A DNA stretch of 64,000 nt, from positions 3,844,001-3,908,000 of the forward strand of contig NC_064038.1 of NCBI RefSeq assembly GCF_932526225.1. The letters are read 5' to 3'. This stretch comes from Nematostella vectensis. Lineage: Eukaryota; Cnidaria; Anthozoa; Actiniaria; Edwardsiidae. Position numbers and translations under genes: made by a program. Positions within the stretch are counted from its first letter, which is position 1. The number at the start of each line of letters is the position of its first letter. The notes under the pieces are model-generated. The model saw only the letters and a program-made list of their open reading frames with translations, was not told where the DNA came from and made no database searches. Of the stretch, positions 22,073 through 33,500 are shown one piece after another.

Positions 22073-25000
22073 AACGCCCTAAAAATGTCACAATCGGTTA
22101 TTTGATAAATTCAAATGTCCAAGAATCAAAATAGTAAATCTAGAGTGAACGGAAACACCACATAATGAGTCGCAGATCTTGGCTGTTTTTTTTTTTATCC
22201 ATGACAAGGATACTAGAGTGTATCCTTTGTGTTCATGACACTGGATTTTCAGTACCACGCCACGAATGCTCGTTTCAAGCGCAGTTTAGTGACAAAAAAA
22301 ATACTATAATTTTTTTCGTGCGTAGTAATCTTTGCGGGGCATCGTTTCACTTTGTTGGGCTTCCGAATAGTCCACTTCTGAAGTGGTTCATTATGGAAAA
22401 ATGGTAGTTTTATCGCCGGCACCCTCGCCCCAGCGCACTTCGGTCTTCGCGCGCACCACAGAATTACCAATATTCAAAAGCAAACCCTTTCCGAATAACC
22501 CCGTTGGGAGGCGGCTAGCAGGCTATCGTGAGCACGACTGTCAACAAGAAATGCATTCGAGTACATCATAAACAAACGCACACGCACATTGAACCCCCCA
22601 AGCTATTGGACTATTGGACCCGAACGCTTCTATCTTAGAGGTTGGTTCTCACAAAGGACGCGAGCGCAGGAGAACGCAACTCCTTGATTCTCTTGCGCTT
22701 GCTCTTAAAAGAGTCTCACATACATTTGCGCTCTTGCGCAAATGAACAGAACCGCGAATAACCTTATTATTTGGACAAGTGTATGAATCTAACTTTTGAA
22801 CTCGCGTATGACTGCACCTTTTGGAATATTGTATGGCCGCACCTTTTAAACCCCCACATGACAACATATGACCGCACCTTTTGGTGCATTTTAAGAATTT
22901 TGCTGTTGTTTTTTCCCATGTTGAAAAGCTTTATTGAGATTCTCTGTCAACACTGAGACGGACATTCCAGAATATGTGTTTCTAAAATAGACAACCGTTG
23001 TCAAAAATAAAGTTGAGCAAGATTTTTTTAAGTTAGATAATATGATCATAATAATTAAAAATATGGTAGTATAACAAATCACAAATACTATGTGAATTCG
23101 GGGGCATGTTATCGATTTGATGTGAGTAAGAAATGTAATACTGTACCATTCTCATAACATCTTCAAAATAATTAAAAACAAGAACAAAGAAGTTGTCATT
23201 GGAGAATTGAACCTCCTCATTCGAGACGAGAGCCCTGAGAAAAGGAATCTTTTTGCGTACTTAAGGAGGTCAATCATCACCATGGCCATGCGGACAACAA
23301 ACAACACCTTCATCGACGCTGATTTTTTTTCATGGGGACATCTTATTTTCTGTTGAGGCTGGACCTTTCTTATTTTTGGAGCATTTTTAAGGCATATTTG
23401 GCAAAATCTCAGGCCGGACGTTCTTATAAAGAAGTTCTTATATAAAAAAAAAAAGAGTGACGTCAGTGTACACGACTTTTGAAAACAGCGCGTTGTAACC
23501 GACCCGGTAGGAGTGACAATAAAACACAAATTTAATTAAAATATAATCAAAGTCTGGAACTACAACGCACTCGTAACATGCAAGCGCCGCATTCCATATG
23601 CGTCAAGAATCGAAAACGATCCAGAACAGGAATTAAAATTGCTCTGATATGTTGTTTATCACTAACTTAGTTGAAGTTGTTGACCTTTCGTTCCTATTGT
23701 CTAGAAACCTCTTCTTCATTCCTTAGTCTTGGCTATATCAGCCAACTACCAAAGACACTTTCTCGAGAAAGAAAATTGTGAGTTTGAGAATCATGGTTAT
23801 AAGCTCCAATGATCGTTAAACTTTTCTAACGATGTGTTCATGAGGATTAGTTCTTAGCTTACCGCATAGTTTTTGCGTGAGTGTTGCTTTGGAAAGATTC
23901 CATGATCCTAAAATCTCGCAGGATTGCTTTAATTGACTCCCATAGCAGATAAAATAACTTGTTAGGATTCCGAAGTAGTACTTTCCCGAGCATTAAAAGG
24001 CAGGATAATGAAAAAAATTTTTGGCGGTAAAAGATTTGCAGTCGTTTAAAAAACCGGTGTGAAAAATATATTTGCATTCAAGCTCGCAAATTTGCTTTGA
24101 AGCTAGCTGTCAACATGATGGCAGTTTAGAATTAAGTTATTTTTCTCGCATATAATACATCACAATCGCAAATCCCGAGACAGATTTCTTCCTTCCCGCT
24201 AGAACACACACACAAAAAAAGGTTTTCGTCTTTGCGTTACAACCACCGCACACATTTGTAGTAAAAATTCGCCGAAGGTACATAGACAGCAAACATGAAG
24301 ATTGCATTGATGGCAATGACTTTACCCTGCACTGTGGGTATTGGGATTGTGTGGGATTATTGTCTGATCTTACCTTTATGGTTCTTGCGGAGGTAATACA
24401 ACGTTGTAAAACGCTATCTTTGCACGTGTATTCTTGGAAAGAACGGATTCGCGATAGGCAGATGGCGTAACTGTAGAATCCCTCGATGGTGTTGCGCTAC
24501 GGACCTTATTAACCAATCAAGTGTCACTTAAGCAACGTACAGTTTTAGCATTTGACGTAACAGAGAAAAACTCCAAGGGAAAAGGGTAATTAAGTGAGGA
24601 TTTCATTTATCCGCATTGCTAAATCAGAGTAGAGCTTGAAGAAGCTTTTGCAGTGTGAACGCTGTTGGAATGCTGTGCGTGTTACAAACATCCCACATTA
24701 GAATGGCGGGACTTGCGTGACACGTGACTTACTAGTGAAGGATTACACGAAGGGATATTAGCTGCAGACCAGGGATTTACAGTTTGCTTTTAATAAACAC
24801 CTCTTGTTTTTTCACTAAATATAAACCGTGTCAACATTTCAATTCCTTGTTGTCCTTAAGGTAACAAGAATTAACACAATCTCCTGGGAACAACAAACTG
24901 CATCTGGTTATCTAGCTAGCTGATCGTGAATAACTCAGGGTTGTGTATGATAAAGGAATAGCTGCAATGCAGTAGTTTGAGTGACAATATCATCTTTGAT

Positions 25001-25609
25001 AACATATTTGATAAAGGGGAATGTTTTATTTAGGGGGGGGGGGGTAACTATGTCTTTATCAACAGCGTGACTGATCCACAGTCTGTGGGCGTTTATGTGA
25101 AATCAATGACGAAATACAATATTATAAAAAAAATAATCAAGATACTATTTTTAAGAGTCGCCAGCTCCAAGGAGGTCAAACTTGATGTTTTTGAATCGCC
25201 ATCAACAAAAAAAAAAAAAAAAAAAAATCGGCATATAAACGTCACGGTCCAAATCGGTTAAATGACGTCAGTCAATCAAAATCTTTGTGAGTTGTTTAGA
25301 TTGGCGTGAGTGACAGTTTTGGATTTTGGTCTTATGATCTTGCTTTTATATTAGCCAAGACTAGCCGTCTCCTATTGACACACTACTTTGGTGTTTTGTA
25401 GTATCTGTCTAATAAAATATTCTTCTTGTAAAGAACTCTTTAACAAAAGGTTAAGGAATTTTCGAGTTTCATCGTTGAAGACGTTCATGAAATTTTCAAG
25501 ATCCCATCAGACGTGATCATAAGTAAAAGAAAATGAGCGTGATAACACTCAAAACCTGTCTTGTAAGCCTTTTTTTGAACAACCATTACTCGAGTCGTAC
25601 GTGGTGAGT
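22073..25609. other. Intergenic: 5' flank of the mucin-like gene; no gene supported
   Basis: This includes the promoter side of the mucin-like gene (ATG at 22072, minus). Short frames occur throughout but none has domain character. A 33-residue hydrophobic plus-strand frame (24295-24396) ends near a donor-like GTAATA and could be a signal exon, but no partner exon is visible. Homopolymer tracts sit at 25034-25044 (G) and 25207-25226 (A). Confidence 0.5.
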
Positions 25610-25786
25610 CAATAGGCCATTCCAGGTATAAGTTTGCGCGCGCATTACCATAGAAACCTACCTCAACTACCGTCATGCAGCGCGCGCATAAGCTTGCACC
25701 AAACGAAGCGCGCGCTGCATGACGGTAGTTGAGGTAGGTTTCCATTGTGAGTGCGTGCGGATACTTAGAGCTGGAATGGCCTATTG
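25610..25786. mobile_element. Palindromic foldback MITE
   Basis: The whole 177 bp is one imperfect palindrome. It starts CAATAGGCCATTCCAG and ends CTGGAATGGCCTATTG. The inner arms (GGAAACCTACCTCAACTACC, then GTCATGCAGCGCGCGC, and their complement) are near-perfect around a loop of about 20 bp (25688-25707). I see no clear target-site duplication. Confidence 0.75.
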
Positions 25787-27571
25787 CACACGAGGCCTAA
25801 TCACACAAATAGGTCAATTTGTATAAACAAATTATTGTCTTTAGCTTTTTCACATTTCGCTACTGATAGGGTACAGTATAGCCTGGTCGTTCCTCGTGCT
25901 TTGATCGCTCGCATGACTTTATCAAGACAGTCGCTTGACTCTAAAATACGCAATCTTTATAGTGTCATAGAAATTGGCTTTTGTCATGGCTTTCATGGTA
26001 GCGCGAGGACTATCAGGCAAAATTTCACTGAGAAGGCCAAAATATTGGAGGCATGCATTTCGCCCTCGAGGTGTTAAAGTTCTGAACTGGAAAAATTAAA
26101 TCCGGAATGCAAGGAACTGAAGATTATTTTAAGAATTTCTGGTTTCTCTAGTATATTTTTAGAGTGAGCATGCGCAAAGGTTTCTCCGTCATGTCCGAGC
26201 GATTAGTTGTAGTGTATGGCGGCATATGCAGTGTTTAGGATAAACCCTTACCCGCCCTAGGCCAAATAGATTACCGCCGCTTTTTGCCTCTATTCTTTCA
26301 AGGGCCAAAAGTAAAGGTTTAAACGTTTAAAGGTTGTATAAACAAATAGTAAAGCAGACGCGAACCTTGGAAGGATCACTTCGTGGGTTATATAAAGCAA
26401 GGTATGGCCTCAGACGTCAGTGTAAGCTGGAAAGGCAAAGCCGACCTACCAGCAAACCGTACATAACCACCAATAAATTATCATATCGGCCTTGGAGAAA
26501 CACTCAATTATGAACCTCACGATAAAAGGGAAAGGTCTAAATAAATTCCACTGTAAGAATGTCAAACTTTTATTAAAATGATTACTTATTGCTACAAAAA
26601 CATTATGGAATTGAAAACGCAAAATATCGTGATACTGTTCTAAATAAAGTTGGAAAGGTTAATACAATTAGGAAATGGCAAATGCTCTTGTGGGTAGGGG
26701 GGGGGGGGGGGGGGAAGGGACAGACATTCAATACGGGTTATGCAGAAACTATCAGAAGATTTCACCACAATAGATTGGTGCAGACGAAGAACGGGGATAC
26801 AACAGAACAATGAGGTAATCTAGCCAATCTTGTTATGCATTACAAGCGGACTTCTACACTTCTCTTCAATACCCTTTATATATCTGACAGCGCGGTAACG
26901 AAATTCAACCCACCCCCTCCCCCTGAGAAAATGAAAAGAAACAGCACAACTTGCTTTGAGGGCACAGCGAAATTCCAAAGAAAAATGTAACATCCCATCT
27001 GGACGCTAATAGTATAGAAAACAAATGATTAAAACCTGCTTTAACCGTCAGATATCAAATAGTTGCGTTACCCCCCTGACAGGCCACCAAACCCCGCCAG
27101 CCCAGCCCCCTTCCCCCCTTCATACCCCTTCTCCTATAGGCTCCAAAGTTTCGAAAGATCTTTAACATAACACATAAGCTACAAAATAAAATAAAAACAT
27201 CAATCAAGGGACCTTGTATACGTGATCTTCTAAAATGAATACTTGACAGGGGGTTCCCCTATATGTTTGTACTGACAGGGGAAGGGGGAGTAGGAACATA
27301 ACCCCCCTCTCCCCCCCCCCCCCCAAAAAAAAAAAAAGAAAAGAAAAGAAGCTAGTTTGGTGTAAAATGCAAAATACAATAAAACTTTCCTCATAAGAAT
27401 AGCCAATATTTAGTTAATAAGATAGTTTAGCTTCCCCAACTATACTTCCTACCACACTACATAAAAAGAAGACTTTACAGAGTTCTCCCTCATAGAAGAA
27501 AAATATGTTGATACATTGCCTATCGGCCGTGATGACAGATTTGCTGCTCTTTGCTGATGGATCCGCACAGA
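25787..27571. other. Intergenic: no gene; G, C and A tracts
   Basis: This is the 3' flank of the phosphatase-like receptor gene. It contains a G run at about 26698-26714, C-rich stretches at about 27070-27120 and 27307-27324, and an adjoining A run. The plus frame at 25784-26077 partly overlaps the palindromic MITE and has no recognised domain. Confidence 0.5.
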
Positions 27572-30500
27572 TTATTTCTTCTATGGAAAAAAAAACATGA
27601 CCCATTACTAGGGGTGAGTGTTGATGTCGAATGACAAACTAGCGATGATAAGAGGGAAATAGAAAACGGAACGCTTTTCATACTCCCCACGTCAAATGTT
27701 GAATCAGGGATGATAAAGAGAAATAGAACACGGTACCATTCTTAGAATCTCTACGTCAAATGTTAAACCAGGAGTGATAATTAGGAAATGGAGAATTGTA
27801 GTAATCTTAGACTCTTCCTCGTCAAATCGTTGAAGCACGAGCTATAGGACAACTTTAGTCCAAACGGATGTCTAGTGCGCGTTAGTGCACGGGCTATAGA
27901 ACAACTTTAGTCCAAAATAATGTCTAATGCTTTGAGTGCAGAACTGACTACTTATTTCTACGTCAACTGGATGTATTTGCCTTGGTTTCGCTCCTCCAGC
28001 GAGCTCTGTTTTTACGTGCAATAACGACCTTTCAAACGATGTAACCCACCCCTGGGAAATGAGTAACATGACCCCCAGTGGCGCGTGTTTTCTCTCCGCT
28101 GGGGGTCGAGTAGCAAATACAGCCAGTTTATTAGGGATGCGTGCTTTATAGCTCGTGGTTGATCCGGGGAAATGGAGAATGGTACAATTCTCAGACTCTC
28201 CCACGTCAAATGATGAGCTAGTGAATCATCATCACTACGACCACCAAAATTAAGACCATCATGAACATGATCAAAGGCACCACGTAATCAATATTATGAT
28301 CATTATCATCAGCAACATTACCTCGGCTTCTTCGTCATAGTTAACTGTGTATTCGTACAAGCACTACAATATAAGAAAACAAAATGTTAATATTATTCAG
28401 ACCTGCTGAATTTGAAGGCTTCTTCAGGTCTGGGTCTGTTTCTCATGCATACAGCAATTTTGGTCTTGAACTCGCATCGTTTGCATTGATTCGTCCAGTT
28501 GCATATTACACTTAGTCAATCGAGGATAAACGAGGACAAAAACATCTAAAATTGCCGGTAACTGGGCTTTGTGCGCCCGTCAATATCGGCATTATAGCTA
28601 CTCGACAGTACAGAATAGTCAGCTTTAGTTTAAGGTATCGTATTGCACGTATGTCAAATGTGTGTTTAAACAATGTCAAATAAACATATAAAGATAGACA
28701 TATTCCGACCTTCTTTGATGTGTGTTTAAACAATGTCAAATAAACATATAAAGATAGACATATTCCGACCTTCTTTGGCCTAATTTCTGTTGACACAGGC
28801 ATAGATATGACCGCGAATAAAGGACTAGAATTAATTGTATATATTAATACAAAAAAGAATAATTCCACACGCACACATAGAGGGGGAGGGAGGGGGGATT
28901 TCATGACGACTCCAACCCCAGAAATCCTCCAACCTTGAGAAGGCCGTAATACCTTGATTGTATAAAAAGCTGAAAGACCCCCTGAAGGGCAGGTATGGAT
29001 CTTGTCTAAAATAACCAATTCGCTTATACTGTGTGGCCGATCTAAGGGACCATTAGCAAAGTGAGGGGGGTGGAGGTAAAGGACAAATAAAATTCATACA
29101 CGATGAAAAGCATGGAAAAAAAATAAAAGAAAAAAAACATGCAAGACTGAAACTTCACCACCCCCCCCCCCCCCCCACCCCCTTCACTTCACTGTTCTAA
29201 TGGTCCGTCCGCCCTAAGTTAGAGGTTGTAGGGGTTGCAACACCCCACATGAAAGAAAAGAAAATGCTATATAAGGGAGAGCCGACTCCATACCACAAAC
29301 CCCTCTCTGAAAGTCCTGGATCGGCCCTAGCGTGTACCTGGTAGATAAAGTTGTAGTGCGGTAGTGAGCTGATGATCCCGCATCGAGCTTGACGTAGGCG
29401 CTTGGCGACCTCGAAGAGATCCACGACTGAGGTCTTGCTTTCCTCGTGGCTTCGAACACCGATGTCCAAAGCCACGAAGACGCCCGTGAAGCCCTGACCA
29501 TCGCTAAAATCACGAAACAGGGAATCATGGGTAGGACAGGGAATCATGGGTAGAACAGGGAATCATGGGTAGAACTGGGAATCATGAGTAACAGGGTAAG
29601 GGTTGATACTAAAAGCACACTTTAAGAAGTTAATGAGAAACCAGCTGTTTGCAATATTCTGCAAGCTCTCACCGACGATTTCCAACAGCTGATGAATCGC
29701 CTTGAGTTACGTCATTCAAAAATCCTTGAAGTAGATCACTAACTACTAACTTTGAGTGGGCAGCATTGAAATGGATTCAAATCACGTCACCTCTCCGCTA
29801 TTTTGAATGACAGAAGCCAACAGTTTAACAGTCGGAAAAGGTTAATAAAAGCTCGCAAAATATTGAAATGGAAGTGATGGTGACCCGGCTTCTTGAAAGA
29901 AGTAGGTTTTATGTGGCCCCCCCAGGGGGGGTGGGGCTCAATGAACTCATTTTCTAGCGTGACGAAGGAAGCTGCTTGGGGCATGCTTTCCCGGGGAAAT
30001 TTTGGTAACTTGAAAATCGCGCAAATTGTTCGCCATAGTCTTTATTATTGTTCTTATTTGTGTAGCTGTCATAATATTGGTAACTTGCAAATTGTTCGCC
30101 ATAGTCTTAGTATTCATAGTACTTTCTTAGCTGACGGACTCTCTTTCCTGCTTATAATGATGATGGTTATAATGGTGATTATAATGGTGATCTCTCTCAC
30201 CTGCAGTGCACGATGACCGGCGCGTCTTTTTCCTGCTCGTACTTCTTGCTGACCTCACGCGAGGCCACCACAAAGCCCACGAAGAGCGCCACGTTTGGCG
30301 TGGTCTTCTCCTTCCACGACGTGAACTGGTAATGCGATATCTCTCGTGTGGACGGCGGTGCTGTCTAGAAATTTGTGAGTGATACACGTGACCACGGTAT
30401 AGAAAAGCGAACTGGTGACGCGTCATGTAAACACAGTATAAAGTCAAACAAATAATTCATTATTAAGCTAATTCTCACTATGACGCAAACTTTTCTAATC

Positions 30501-33500
30501 AGGGATTTACACACAAGATGAAGCGCAAGATACAGCAAGTGATCTTACAGTGCTCGACTCTAGCTAGCGTTAGATCCGCCTCTATTCCCTTTCTTTAAGA
30601 GCGTCTAATTGTTTTCTCTTGTGATTACTTGGTTTTCAGGTCTGGGTTTGGCAACCATCCCCACTGTACATACCGTATTATTGGTGAGAATCAAGGCGGT
30701 GATGGTATAGTCGGGTTTAGTTGTGATCGTCTTGGTTGTAACGCTCATTGATCCATATTTTCCCGTTCCACTCTCCGTGGTCGGCCAGTAAAATGGATAA
30801 TCAGCCTGAAGAATTGTTTAAAAAGTATCTAAATCAACAAATATTCAATGTAAGAACAATGTAAAACCTTTTTGTGTGACATTGCCATAGTAGGCCTAGA
30901 AATATTTGTAGAACAGAACACAGAAACATTAAGAAAAGAACATTAATAAGAATATTTAGGGCCAGAACATATAGCAGAAAGTAAGATTTCGAGAAAATCA
31001 TATGAAGAGCGCATATGCGAAAAACAAAACGATAACAACAGAAGAAGAAAGAACAATAGTATTTACTCCGTCTCTTTTCTATACTCCTCCAACGGACGTT
31101 TTATTTTGATCTTGAATAATAAGCTAAGAAACTAAATAATAAAAAAATTTTATGCAACCTATACCTACTTTCATTCCCTGGGCCCTTCCCTGGGTACGTT
31201 AGAGGGGGGGGGGGCATATGTAACAATCCGGTCACTTCCCTTGACAACTAACCGGGGGGGGGGAGGCATTAGTAATAATCCGGTCACTTTCCCTGACAAC
31301 TAACCGGGGGGGGGGAGGCATTAGTAATAATCCGGTCACTTCCCCTGACAACTAACCGGGGGGGGGAGGCATTAGTAATAATCCGGTCACTTCCCCTGAC
31401 AACTAACCGCGTAATTAATAAGAAGATGACAGGCCCGTACGCAGGATTTTTCTTGGGGGGGGGGGAGTGCGAAATCTGAAAAGTGGTCTTAAATTTTCCG
31501 GGGGGGGGGTGGGGGGAGGGAGTTTTCTGATAAATGACAACCCCCAAAAGAACAAAAAGGATGCCATTGAAGTATTTCCACGGGACGTTTATTATCGGAT
31601 TTGGCTTAAAAAAAAGGTCGATTTTAAGATTTATGACACATAAGAGTGATCTAGAATTACTTTTTTATTTCATCTTAATCGCTTAAGCTTTATAGATTTG
31701 TCTACCAATTGCACGTCTATTGGGAACCGAAAAAAGACTTTCCGTCGGTGTAGGGGGGGGGGGGGTTAGTGGGTACCGACCTGGATGATGATACACAAAC
31801 TCACCGCCAAACTATTCATGGAATTCTGTCGCCCTTAACGAGACGAGCAAATGATGATATTAAGGCTACCCCCCACCCCACCACACAGTACCTCTTTGTT
31901 CTTTTGATCATCGTTGACCATCACGATGTGACCAGATCCAGTCTCCCAGACCATCTGCCAAAAATCTGCCATCGTCTCTCGCATAGGATGCTGGGTAGCA
32001 ATGTAACGCCGCTGACCCTTATGGTCCTGCAGGCACATATAGTGAAAAAAATTGGAATGAGAAGCTAAATTCAAGAGAGAAGACGCAAATATCTTTTGGA
32101 TTCGGTAGTTTATGACACAACTAAAATATCTAAATTGGCGAAGATGTAAATATGAAAGTGTCCTGGTAAAACTAAGCTCTTTCCAAATACACGAAAAGAT
32201 GCAAAACTCAGGGTTGAAATAGACCTGATGATTTGCTCAGAGCATCGAGAAGCTTTAAATGCGCTAAAATTAATCAGTTACATCTCCAGTACCCCCACCT
32301 CCCTTCTTTAATTACCTTTTAATCATTAACTTACATAAAGATAGTTTGCGTTGATGTAATCCGGAGTTGCGTTGAGCTTCACTCGGGTGCGGGGATCTGC
32401 CATATAGAATATTTGTTTGTCAGAAAATATTTCGCTTTTTCCGTAAAAAGTCTATTCCCAGTCCTGAATGTCTCCAATAGTGATTGTTACTTACGCGGTA
32501 GAATCTCTGGGTTCCTGTTTTTGCTGGCAGTGTTCGGAGGGAAAGCGTCAGGTCCTGGCATATCTTTGTCCAGATTCTAACGGAACACAAAACGATACTT
32601 AAAGAGACCATGACATAGCCTACTTGTAGGCTTTGGTAGTTTTTCCGGCACGAAAACCCCGAAAACACGAAGTTAGCATACCATGGCCGCCATCTTGGAT
32701 AACGCCCTCCGCAGGGGGAGGGGGAGAAGCGCGTTATCCAAGATGGCGGCCGTGGGGTTTTCGTGCCGGAAAAACTATCAAAGCCTACAAGTAGGCTACC
32801 ATGACACGAAAAATACATAAGTGAGAAATAGTCTAGTCTTGTCTGTAGTTTTTGTGGTTGATAAATGGTAAAAATGGGGGGGGGTATTATTTTACGTTAA
32901 AAAGGCTTTTGTCTGTTTGTTAGTTTGTTTGCTTGCTTGTTCGTTCGTTTTTTTGTTTGTTTGCTTTCTTGCTTGTTTGCTTGATTGCATGCTTGTTTGT
33001 TTGCTTGCTTTCTTGCTTGTTCCTTTGTTTGCTTATTTGCCTGCCTGCCTGTTTCTTTGTTTGTTTTATGCTTGTTTGTTTGCCTGCTTGATTGTTTGTC
33101 TGTTTGTTTGCCTGCTTGTTTGTTTGTTTGCTTTACTTGGCTGCGTGTTCGTTTGTTTGCCTGCTTGCTTTTTTTGTCTGATTGTTTGCTTTATTTGGCT
33201 GCGTGTTCGTTTGTTTGCTTTACTTGGCTGCTTGTTCGTTTGTTTGCCCGCTTGTTTGTTTGTTTGATAAATTGGCTGCGTGTTGGTTCGTTTGCCTGCT
33301 TTTTTGTTTGCATGTATGTTTTTATGAACTAATGTTTCAATAAATCATCAATTCTCGTATCTCACCTTGAATTCCGTTTCCTTCTTCTTCTCGTTCTTGT
33401 TCCTGAGTGCCAGCCCCACGATTCCCACTGTCGCGGTCTTGTGCTTGAGTGGTTCTGCCTCGTCCTCAAGCCAGTGGATGGATGACCGGCGCCTCTCCCT

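Noticed and set aside
24295-24396. 33-residue hydrophobic plus frame as a signal-peptide exon
   Set aside because: No partner exon on the plus strand within reach; hydrophobic short frames are common by chance.
32917-33332. Cys/Leu/Phe-rich plus frames
   Set aside because: Simple TTTG/CTTG sequence. They merely reflect the repeat.
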